The notes under the pieces: model-generated
Told to the model about the DNA's origin: nothing
Seen by the model: the letters and a program-made list of their open reading frames with translations, nothing else
Database searches by the model: none
Origin: Cristatella mucedo
Taxonomy: Eukaryota; Bryozoa; Phylactolaemata; Cristatellidae
DNA: 64,000 nucleotides
Direction of reading: 5' to 3'
Assembly (NCBI GenBank): GCA_009760855.2
Contig: WPIO01000032.1
Location: 3,605,001-3,669,000, forward strand
Part shown: piece after piece, positions 57,001 through 64,000 of the stretch
Position numbering within the stretch: position 1 is the first letter of the stretch
Layout: every line of letters starts with the position of its first letter
Translations under genes and position numbers: made by a program

Positions 57001-60000
57001 GCCTAAGGATGGCCACTAACTTCGTGAAGCATAAAGATGATCAGACCAACCTAATAGCTATGGGCAAACCTAAAAGTGTTACCCTAAAATTGAAAAACCC
57101 AACCTCCTTTATTAGTTTCAGCAAGCATCACTCGCACGACCGTAATAAAGGCGGTCTATTCCAAAGCGACTTATCGTTGGATAAAAACACATTCTCTCGA
57201 CTGTCAAGTCTGCTCAGTTTCAGTTAAGAAACATTGCAACAATTTGGCTTAGCTTAGACAAGAGTATGACAACCGAACTAGTTCACTCGTTTGTGATATC
57301 ACATCTAGATTACAGGTTTTTTTAATTAAGGAGTCCTAGCCTGTGCCCATAATATTCTGCAACTGTTTGCAGCACTCAGCAGCTTATCTGGCTTGTTGTT
57401 AATGGCATAGCTACTGCATCACACCACTTTTGTCTTGGCTTCACTGGCTCCCTATCAAGCATAGAACCGATTTCAAAATCCTCACTTCACTCGCTAGCAC
57501 CAGCCTACTTGACCTATTTTGAAATCATTGGTGATCTAGCCTTAAGCTCGTATGAACCGAATGTCTGTTAACTTGCTTCTGGCTACCGTCATACCGGCTG
57601 TACTGATCATACACTGTATGGTCTTTCTGCTGTATTGCTATGGTCGGTGACCAGAGACCAGCCGTCGTAAGACCATTCATGTGCGCATGACTCCCCATGC
57701 AAGTAGTGGCTGCTTCACCCCTTTCTGCTCTGGCTGAGGGCATAGCTGGTATCTGCATAGTAATTTTACAATTTCTTTTCCTGGGTCTTCAACTCGCAGT
57801 ACCTGCGATGCGTTTTACGCCAGTTTTCACACAGAGACAGGATTTGTGATCTTAGAGCTCGACGAAAATTGTGACTCAGTTTTGGTATTCTAAATATGTA
57901 TGCTATGCTGGCTGACATCATGTTGGCCAATCTAGCTGTTGCACTGGTCGGATGTTGGGAGAATGTGGGTTGGTAAATAAATGCATGGACTCGTGCCGTC
58001 TTCTTCTTGCCTCTACCTCGAATCGTCAGGTTCTAATGTTGTCGTCATCGTGTTGAGCCACGATTAATCTCTTCACTGTTTTTCATGCAGTATGACTAGA
58101 TCTCTGGCCAGAGCTAGATAAACTGATGTTCTGGTCAGGCGACTGACAAGTCAGTTTTTTGCATAAAACCACAAACTGCCAGCCTGTGAGACAGGACTTG
58201 CTCTCTTGCTTGATTGATGTCATGCTTATTGCCTGCTAGTTTTGGTCGGTTGTTCCTCGATGGATTAATCTCGGGTCATCCGAATGGTTGGCATTCGGCT
58301 GCTCACAGAATCAGCTTGGCGACCTGGCTGGCTGCCAAAGCTAGCAGGCTTACTAGGAGTCACAGGGGGTTGCTATCAGTAGGGCTAGCTAGCTAGCAAT
58401 TGCTCACCGTCCACTGAATGTTTCAGGGATGATCTGGAGGCACGCTGCTTAGCCAGTCGTCGTGCTGTCGTCACCATACTGCGATCCTGGCCTGGCCTAG
58501 TGCGTTTCTGCATGCCCGGAGGGACGGGCATGCGCTCGCTGGTCGGAGCACTGCAGCTGTCCGGCTGCACAATACAGGTGACCGGTGCAGGTCTACCACC
58601 TGCCACCACCTGCCACCACATCCCTCTCGACAGTCGCTCAGTTGCTCAATGCCAATGCACCAAGCACCGTGCATCAGCTGCTGCTGCTGCTACTGCTGCG
58701 TGGCGCTTGAAAAGGAGGCCTTTTTAATGCTGCACCATCGCCCGAGGCGCTTCATGGTTCTCTGCCTAATTCCTTGCAGAAGCATATCCTGGAGTGTCTC
58801 TTCGAGCTGTTTCACTTGCAGCTGCCCACGTGGACTGCAGACTTCACCGAGGCACTGTTCAGTGCAGGTAGTTGCTCGGCCGAAGCTTCCGGAGCAAGCG
58901 GCTGCCTCTTTCTCTCGTCAGTCGCTGCTTTGCCGCTCGATCGAGTGCTCTTCCCGAGCCCGGGGAGCCCTAGTGCCTGCCCCGCGAGCGCCGAGGCACT
59001 GCTCTTCCAAAGCGACCGAGCTTCAGGGGTTCGTCCGCGAGTTCATCTTTAGCCGCTGGTCAGTGCTGTAGCCTCTTTCCTCCTCGCTACTTTCTGTCGC
59101 CTGCTGTAGATTGCATTAACACGACCCTGTTCAATTTATCCATGGTTTGAGGAAGACAGTAAGACTCGCTGCCTCGCATCAGATGCAGGCTGGCTGGCTA
59201 TCGTTGCAAATGTGATAGCATTCCACTCTGTCGACGAACTTTTTTTGTTGTTGGCCTGCGTCGGCTCGAAGATCAAAGTGATTTTTCTCCTTGTTGAAAG
59301 TTGGGCTTAGAAACGTCGTTTAAACTCGAGATTTTGTTTTAAGGTGTCCACGATCGCTTTGGCTGTATACATGTCGACGGCTCTTGAGATGAAAAGGAGG
59401 CCGAGCCACAGCTTTAAACTCTGCCAATATAGCTGCAGTGCTGTGGCATGGTCCTGCATATTGTAAACGAGATATGACTTGACTAGCAGCAGATTTATAG
59501 ATTGCTTGTTGATGAAGGGGGCAGATAGTGCAAGCGTCTTTGAACAATGTAGTAGCACGTTTGACTGCTGCTCAGTGGTTGTACCTGCTAATTATTGAGC
59601 TAGCCATCGGTAACTCGGCTTTTAGTCACCTTGCTCCTTGCATGTCAGTTCCCCCCTGCTGCCGGGTTTTCGGCTCAGGGGCAAGGTGCTCGCACTTCAT
59701 TTACCCAGGTCCCGGGTTTGAGCCCTGCAGCAGCCAACTGTGAGGTGATACCTGCTAAGGCTCTTCGGCTATATGAACGAGGCTGTTTGATCAGCTAACC
59801 TCCATCGTTTTCTTTACTTTACATTGATCAATTAGTATCACGCAAATATTCCCTAGCTAATTTAACAGCCTCGTTTACAATGCAGCAGAAGAGCCTTTGT
59901 CGTCATCAATGCCACTTGTGGTGTGCAGTAAAGGACTACCCAGTGCAGGATTCGACCCGTGTTCTGCCTCGTGAAGTGCATGCCTCCTGCGCCTGGGCTA

Positions 60001-63000
60001 GGACCTAGGTGACCCATCAAGCACAGCCTTCTTTTTTAAGGTTCTGTCGCCTCACTTGATGGTCTCTTTTCATTCTCTTGCTCCAGCCTACATGTCCAAA
60101 ATACTTAATTATCAGGCTTTGCATCATAATAGCTGCTCTTCTGCCTCAAGTCTGTAGCCATATCTCTAACCGAGCACAAACTTTAAAGAACGTGCCTCCA
60201 CTTCCGATGCTTACAAATCCTGGGACTCACTCTCGATGACTTCATGACATGCCCTTACCTGAAGTTAAAAAAGCTCTCAGCTCAGCTCTTGGCAGCATTT
60301 TGGTGTATGTATGATCTAATCTCTGTGTGCTAATGCACTAACAGAGTACATGTGATCGCGAATCAATTGACATGCTCCTGCCTATATAAAGTGCCTTGAA
60401 AAGACTTAGTTCTCTTAGGATGCTATACAAATGTCAGATGATTATTATTGTGAAGCTCTGAGCATGTGTGAAGTCTATGTATCGGAACGAGAGGGACCAC
60501 GTGCTCGAACGTGTTTGCGTGTGTGTTTCACCATGTGTGTGCGTGCGCGTGTGCGCACATGTGTGTGCCCGTCTGTGTGCCTGCTCGTCTGTGATCACAT
60601 GCCAGTACGTTATGGGCGTGCATTCTTTTTTGTGTGCTGCCAAGCAATGCTGCTCCAGGGAAATGTGGATTATAGCAATTTGGGCGATGATTGCATCTTA
60701 TGAAATGAGAAAAATTACCTCTCATTGTAATTTTCATTGACCTGCATATGAAGGCGCGAACCATCCGACGTGGCCGAGGTCGCTTTTGCAGACCCGTTCC
60801 AGATGAAGCCCAGCTGGCGGCTTAATGAAGGCTTCGTCGCCGAGGAAGGAGGGTTCGTGCTGTCGCATGCCTCAAGAACTCGAGCGAACCTCGTAGAGAA
60901 TCACTCGGCTCTGTTGATAGCCAGCTTTATTGGTGCCGGCTTGCTGGATACCCTAGTTGAAGTGATTGTCAAAGGGCAGCCTCACGCCAGCGTCCGGGCC
61001 ACGATTCTCCTCGGCGAGATGCTTCACCTGGTAAAAATTGGTGTGCTGCGCTCTACTAGTAGCCGATCGGTCCGAGCTGCGCTTCTAATTCGAGCTGCCT
61101 TGTTTACATTGGCTATGTTCACTGGCAGAACCTGCCTGGCAGGTGGTGCGTGACGGAAGTTTGCTCTGCCTGGAGCCAATGTATGGGCATAGGTTACTTG
61201 CTACAAGGGCCACATGTCGAGCTTCAGACTGGCGTGCGTCCTTCGCCATCCAGAGCTTGAGCTGGTCGAGGTCGCACCCTGAAGTGGCATGAATGGCCGA
61301 CGGGGACCCTCATTCAAGCATGCTAGTGCATCGTGTACAGGCTGGCTGCACGCACGCACGCACACACACGCACACACTCGCACACACACACATACATACT
61401 GGCACGATGCTGCGACAGTCCCATGTTCTAATTAGTGTATATTTATGAAGCATCAGCTGGCTGCATGCGGTGAGTGGTGCTCCGGCTGTGGCTGAGCGTG
61501 GCTGGCCTGATCAAGGGCGTCTTTTAGAGCTACCTTCTGCTGCCTCCGGAGTGCAGCCAGCACAACCACAGCTTGCCCACTCTGGTCTCTGTTGCCACAT
61601 CTCCGGATCTCACGCAAGCCCAAAGACAGTAAGTAGATCCCTTGTACGAGCGAGAGCTGAGTGCTGATTGCATGTCTCACTGCTGTAGCCTCTGCGCCTC
61701 TGCCTAAAGGCCTGTGGTGTGCTTAATAATAATAATAATAATAATAATTCACTTGATAAAGTACCCTCAGAGAACTCAATCTCTTCCTAGGCGCTTTACA
61801 TTTGCTGCAAAGGGAGCTTGTGCTCGACGCAGTGCTCGGTGATCTCGGTGTGGCTCGTTGGGGCGGGGTCGGAACTAGCTTGTGCTGCACTTGCCCCTTT
61901 TCGTTGGTGTCTTGGTCTCGAATCTCGAGGTCGGCATGTCCATGTGATGGAGTCGGGTGGCTGTGAAGGCAGTAGTGAGACTGCAATAGGTATACACCGG
62001 GTTGGTGTGATGCTGGTACCTCATCTTAGCCTTAGCAAATCAGCTGACCTTTTATACTTTTTCCTAAACACTATTGTGTATTCGACTACTTGCTCAGTAT
62101 TAGTAGTTGCATCATGCTCTGTCTTGCCTTTTAACCTCGCATTTCTTCTCGAGAAGGGGTGTCGAATGTAGAGTCATGTGACATACCATCTTGTCAGTGT
62201 GTTGTCCTGTGAAAATCCCGTGATTTGCACGTGTAACCGCGACATGAAAGCTCGATTCGCAAATTTGATGAGCTACAGGTGATCCAAGACGTGTTTGTTG
62301 CATGTTTGAACGCAATGGATTAAACCTTATCTGAGAAATGCATAGCAAAGCAGATAGATGATGCATGTCAAGGTATAATAGCAAGCAAAGCCATGCTGGT
62401 TATTAAACGTGACACATTGGGTTGTGTTGGGTTGTGTATGCACTCACCATAAGGTGTTTATTTATTGCCACCTCAGGCAGAGAGTGAAGGGCCCTGCATA
62501 ATTGTTAGGATCTTCAGCCAAGAAACCGAGTTATGCTATTAACATTGTAAGCGCAGGCAAATGTAGCCAGCATGCACTTAAAATTATTGAGATTACATAG
62601 CCTCAGTAGGGATCCGTGGCAGTGGCGGAGCCAGGGGGTCGGTAGGGGTTCGATAGCTCGGCCACTAAACGGAAAAGTGACCTGGGCCAGTCTCCTGTAT
62701 CGAGCCAGGGCAGGGGCAGTTTGGCAGGAGAATGGATGCGGTTCATGTAGGTCCACTTGATTTTAAAAAACCTCGAATCAATCTTGCTACACTGCTACAC
62801 TCGAATTCATAGAAGAGTAATAATAGTTTTCATCACTTTCAGGCCTCACCCTCTATGTAAAAATCTTGGCTGTGCCCCTGATTTGGCCGGTACACGTCAG
62901 TAGCATGCTGATGGAGCCCCGATGATTATTCTGGAGGGGCTCTCACCAACTGTGAGCGCAGTACTTATATGTAGCAGTAGCAGGGTTTGGCTGTTGGGCT

Positions 63001-64000
63001 ACATCATCAGCACAAGCTTCTGCAACATAGATAAGCTTTTATAGAAGATCACAGTATATGGCATAAGTACCGGAGTGCTCTACATCCAACATAAACAAGT
63101 GACTAGGAGGAGAAGTAGTTGGAGGATGGCTATTAAATGAGCATCAGAGTCTGTAGCCGCATGGTTGCAGTGTCCGAGATCACAGGAATGACGGCATTGA
63201 TATGAAGCCATCAGGAGCAAGAGTAGTTTCCAATTTAGAGCCAGAGAGAAATGAAGAGGGAGAGGGTAGAGAGAATCGTTTCCTGGTAGTGAAAGTAGCC
63301 ATTATTGAGTGTGAAGTAAGGAGTATAGAATAATAGCTAAGGTTCACTGTTGTTCACCTACTCATCACTGCATCGCCGATGATTTAACGCTCTCAAGTCT
63401 GGGCGGCAGTATATCCATGACTCTGCCCCAGATTACTGCCAAGGCTGGTACATCTTAGCGCCTGAAGCTAGAAAAGTACTCTTGGTTTCCAGGATAAGTG
63501 TTCAACATCCAGGCACGAGGCTCTCTCCTGATGCAAATCGCTGTTAGGACGATGCAGAGAACACTAGTTTGGGAGGTTACAAAGCCGAGGCAATTTCGGC
63601 CGGTCCGAGCATTCGGCAGTGTAGGTGCAGCTTGAGAGGACCTCCCTAGTCGCTGCTCCACTTGATCGGGAGCCAGCCAGCCAGCGCATTTTGGAGAGAT
63701 GTGGCGTGACAGATAATATCACTGCATCTTGCCGAGTACCCGTTTCAGATGCACAGCTGCTATTGAGCATGTGCCGTCCACATGTGCAGCGCCACTGTGC
63801 ATGCATGTTGCTAGTATGTTTTAGCACCTTGTTTAGTGTATTTGTGTGCCTCACACGTGAGCTGCCGCGCACATGCCCGAGTGTGTGTGTGCGTTGCTTG
63901 CCATGATGCACGGCATGGTTTTCGCTCGTCGTTGTTGCTCAGCTCACATGTTGTTTGTCATTCGTCAGAAAAAATTCCAAGGGCTTATCTCGACTTTTGT
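47939..64000 (+). CDS. RICTOR: RICTOR, TORC2 scaffold subunit, 5' part (eleven exons, continues past the window)
   Basis: Exons: 47939-48002, 48192-48239, 48519-48690, 48906-49040, 53739-53929, 55797-55969, 56168-56241, 58427-58577, 58780-58867, 60792-61030 and 61528-61628. Joined length is 1436 nt, about 478 residues, with agreeing phases. RICTOR is the scaffold of TORC2, the kinase complex that phosphorylates Akt, PKC and SGK and controls actin and growth. The segment corresponds to the N-terminal armadillo-like domain. Family matches in order: MAATAPLPRGRS; DADEEVPNVDMSRPYFDNLK; KLAYFNNFVKLV; VRAGCLRALRYFI; AERTQALRLIRHI; CELALQNPEAIAECGGIYIL; LLAPFTDSLFKYS; EARCLASRRAVVTILRSWPG; ECLFELFHLQLP; SWRLNEGFVAEEGG; and HASVRATILLGEMLHL. 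The next exon after 61628 was not found. Confidence 0.96.
48192..48239 (+). CDS. RICTOR: RICTOR exon 2, 48 nt
   Basis: The acceptor is CCTTTTGTCGCCCAG. It encodes KPDADEEVPNVDMSR, aligning with the human SGEENVPLDLTRE. The donor C|GTGAGTATT is strong, phase 1. Confidence 0.85.
48519..48690 (+). CDS. RICTOR: RICTOR exon 3
   Basis: The acceptor is CCCGTTGCAG. It reads YFDNLKDILSNVVKRKGIKD, SAKLAYFNNFVKLVI and a Ser-rich loop to YLDEEVLL. Human RICTOR has DNLREILQNV and LGHLNNFTKLL here. The donor is TG|GTAAGA, phase 2. Confidence 0.93.
48906..49040 (+). CDS. RICTOR: RICTOR exon 4
   Basis: The acceptor is TCGTCGGCTGTAG. It encodes LRTGLMQNCTDVRAGCLRAL, RYFIIADRSRLPLLFRCRID and FLAV. Human RICTOR has LRLALLNEAKEVRAAGLRAL followed by RYLIQDS. 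The donor is AG|GTAAGT, phase 2. Confidence 0.93.
49213..49395 (+). repeat. tRNA-derived SINE, family B
   Basis: GAGCCGTGATGACACACTAG, the CACGACCTCGG-CCGAGGTCGTGG stem, B box GTGGGTTCGGATCC, GCCGTAAAGGCTCTTCTGTC and AGGCTGCTTAGTCAGCTAGG. The best-preserved copy of this family, in RICTOR intron 4. Confidence 0.88.
49800..49890 (-). repeat. tRNA-derived SINE family A, fragment
   Basis: The reverse strand gives a B box (GTGGGCTCGAGCCTG) and a TATGTAAAGCACCTGGAT tail segment. The head is lost. Confidence 0.6.
49960..50680 (+). mobile_element. Tc1/mariner transposon remnant
   Basis: Near 50500 the codons read QSPDLNPI and then, after a one-base shift, ERLWDEIEWQLRPRVRSAF, the DLNPIE-LWDEL signature of Tc1 transposase C-termini. 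Upstream, frame-broken codons fit the DES and FGGGS regions. Multiple stops. It lies in RICTOR intron 4. Confidence 0.75.
50711..50794. repeat. Direct duplication, 29 bp with 55-bp period
   Basis: GCATATATACTGGCAGCACG-TGTTTACTA occurs at 50711 and again at 50766. It lies just after the Tc1 remnant and could be part of its terminal region. Confidence 0.85.
50800..53255. other. RICTOR intron 4, 3' half, no named feature
   Basis: Several modest open frames, none with a recognised domain or usable phase between exons 4 and 5. Confidence 0.5.
53260..53545 (+). mobile_element. L2/CR1-like LINE, 3' end
   Basis: SYAPKAWS-type codons, a short 3' UTR, AGTGCCTAGAAAGAGATTTA and an ATTTTTATT-type tail, 190 bp before RICTOR exon 5. 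Confidence 0.75.
53739..53929 (+). CDS. RICTOR: RICTOR exon 5
   Basis: The acceptor TCTTTCGATGCAG is chosen over one 16 bp upstream because only it keeps phase with exon 4 and restores the conserved R-C-D. It encodes CLDSSAEGHAERTQALRLIR, VIRCLVAIGRDG and LETLCELG, phase 1. Confidence 0.94.
53930..55796. other. RICTOR intron 5
   Basis: A G-run at 54479-54495 and a possible tRNA-like head near 54950-55040 (TAGTGGTTAAAAG and GGACTCAAACC) are seen. The latter is too diverged to assign to a SINE family. Nothing else is recognised. Confidence 0.4.
55797..55969 (+). CDS. RICTOR: RICTOR exon 6
   Basis: The acceptor is TTTTCTTTTTCAG. It reads LQNPEAIAECGGIYILLRAV, then LQTVLYLLNKPSTRRLI and NVELE. 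It ends in phase 0 at GAG|GTGTGT. Very close to human RICTOR. Confidence 0.96.
56168..56241 (+). CDS. RICTOR: RICTOR exon 7
   Basis: The acceptor is TGGTGCTGCAG. It encodes MLLAPFTDSLFKYSAEPGDT and GISA. The human equivalent is RILAPYTDFHYRHS. The donor is GA|GTAAGT, phase 2. Confidence 0.92.
56920..57560 (+). mobile_element. L2/CR1-like LINE, diverged RT fragment
   Basis: LDSLDYLAACIDPIRLRMAT and NFVKHKDDQTNLIAMGKP match the better copy at 25.6 kb. A frame-broken SDLSLD, a SHLDY region and HWLPIKHRTD-like codons follow. The 3' end is missing. It lies in RICTOR intron 7; the rest of that intron (56242-58426) shows nothing else. Confidence 0.8.
58427..58577 (+). CDS. RICTOR: RICTOR exon 8
   Basis: The acceptor is GAATGTTTCAG. 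It encodes DDLEARCLASRRAVVTILRS, WPGLVRFCMPGGTGMRSLVG and ALQLSGCTIQ. It ends in phase 0 at CAG|GTGACC. Human RICTOR has REARFLASKMGII and FRSWAGI. Confidence 0.96.
58780..58867 (+). CDS. RICTOR: RICTOR exon 9
   Basis: The acceptor is AATTCCTTGCAG. It reads KHILECLFELFHLQLPTWTA, then DFTEALFSA. The human equivalent is RRGLLEVLYDIFRLPLP. The donor is G|GTAGTT, phase 1. Confidence 0.94.
59655..59805 (+). repeat. SINE family B, diverged subfamily
   Basis: A-box-like TCAGGGGCAAGGTGCTCGC, B box CCCGGGTTTGAGCCCTG, then CTGCTAAGGCTCTTCGGC and GAGGCTGTTTGATCAGCTAA. It forms an inverted pair with the copy at 59835. Confidence 0.75.
59835..60005 (-). repeat. SINE family B, diverged subfamily
   Basis: The reverse strand gives the B-box-like CGGGTCGAATCCTGC, a GACGACAAAGGCTCTTCTGC body and an ACGAGGCTGTTAAATTAGCT end. 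Opposite orientation to the copy at 59655, with about 30 bp between them. Confidence 0.75.
60030..60450 (+). mobile_element. L2/CR1-like LINE, decayed 3' end
   Basis: Broken SLDGLFSFSCSSLHVQN- and FKERASTSDAYKSW-type codons, a 3' UTR with GTGCTAATGCACTAACAG, then AAAAGACTTAGTTCTCTTAG, a GATGCTATACAAATG end and a short ATT run. Confidence 0.7.
60508..60600. repeat. GT/GC-rich simple repeat
   Basis: Imperfect (GT)n with CG interruptions, in RICTOR intron 9. Confidence 0.75.
60792..61030 (+). CDS. RICTOR: RICTOR exon 10
   Basis: The acceptor is GGTCGCTTTTGCAG. It encodes SWRLNEGFVAEEGGFVLSHA, RANLVENHSALLIASF, GLLDTLVEVI and HASVRATILLGEMLHL. It ends in phase 0 at CTG|GTAAAA. Reading through the donor gives no family match, while splicing to exon 11 does. 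Confidence 0.95.
61349..61400. repeat. CA/CACG microsatellite
   Basis: CACGCACG leading into CA repeats, in RICTOR intron 10. Confidence 0.85.
61528..61628 (+). CDS. RICTOR: RICTOR exon 11
   Basis: The acceptor is GGGCGTCTTTTAG. It encodes SYLLLPPECSQHNHSLPTLV, then SVATSPDLTQAQR. The spacing from LHL to LPTL is the same as in human RICTOR. The donor is CA|GTAAGT, phase 2. Confidence 0.9.
61725..61815 (-). repeat. L2/CR1-like LINE, 3' tail only
   Basis: (AAT)n, then AGTACCCTCAGAGAACTCAA and a TTACATTTGCTGCAAAGGG segment, the reversed family 3' end. Confidence 0.85.
61820..64000. other. RICTOR intron 11 or beyond, next exon not found
   Basis: Besides the MITE at 62620-62880 nothing was recognised. 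An acceptor-like TTTGTCATTCGTCAG at about 63954-63968 opens a frame (QKNSKGLSRLL) that does not match the next RICTOR block, so I leave it unassigned. Confidence 0.45.
62620..62880. mobile_element. hAT-like MITE
   Basis: The left end CAGTGGCGGAGCCAGGGGG and the reverse complement of the right end, CAGGGGCACAGCCAAGATTT, are imperfect inverted repeats. Flanking 8-mers (ATCCGTGG, ATTTGGCC) do not clearly match. Related to the elements at 4650 and 11381. Confidence 0.6.

Noticed and set aside
61031-61153. Extension of RICTOR exon 10 through its donor
   Set aside because: The read-through residues have no match, while splicing to 61528 restores the conserved spacing to LPTL.

Overview
This is eukaryotic DNA from an invertebrate animal. 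It holds three spliced protein-coding genes, all on the + strand, with GT-AG introns, CpG-rich 5' regions, tRNA-derived SINEs, many short copies of an L2/CR1-like LINE, a Tc1/mariner fossil and hAT-type MITEs. No operon, bacterial ribosome-binding-site pattern or viral gene is evident. The phylum cannot be fixed from the sequence alone. Exon models were built by hand from conserved protein motifs, splice signals and reading-frame phase.

Region 1 (about 2.5-9.4 kb) is a DRAM-like gene, a six-helix membrane protein of the FRAG1/DRAM/Sfk1 family. Six exons lie between 2801 and 8907. A CCAAT box and a TATA box lie just upstream. One intron starts with GC rather than GT, and no in-frame AUG was found.

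Region 2 (9.4-14.1 kb) is intergenic. It holds a seven-unit 51-bp minisatellite, a GC-rich block and TE debris.

Region 3 (14.1-39.3 kb) is a Fringe glycosyltransferase gene of ten exons (14146-38726) predicting 382 residues. It has a signal-anchor, a DDD motif, the LPDD motif and an HSHLE motif. Its 9.5-kb and 6.9-kb introns are packed with LINE and SINE fragments, a SPIN-type hAT MITE with near-perfect 8-bp target duplication, and a 42-bp perfect palindrome.

Region 4 (39.3-47.9 kb) is intergenic. It holds LINE tails, an orphan R2-type endonuclease-domain fragment, an AT-cored foldback and two related unidentified protein-coding remnants.

Region 5 (47.9 kb to the window end) is the 5' part of RICTOR, the TORC2 scaffold. 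Eleven exons encode about the first 478 residues and the gene runs off the window. The start codon sits in a YY1/TISU-like context and is followed at once by an 11-bp GC hairpin.

The three genes have unrelated jobs: lysosomal/autophagy membrane protein, Golgi modifier of Notch, and TORC2 scaffold. Nothing suggests they work together. The most unusual items are the SPIN element, the paired unidentified coding remnants and the nested LINE insertion.
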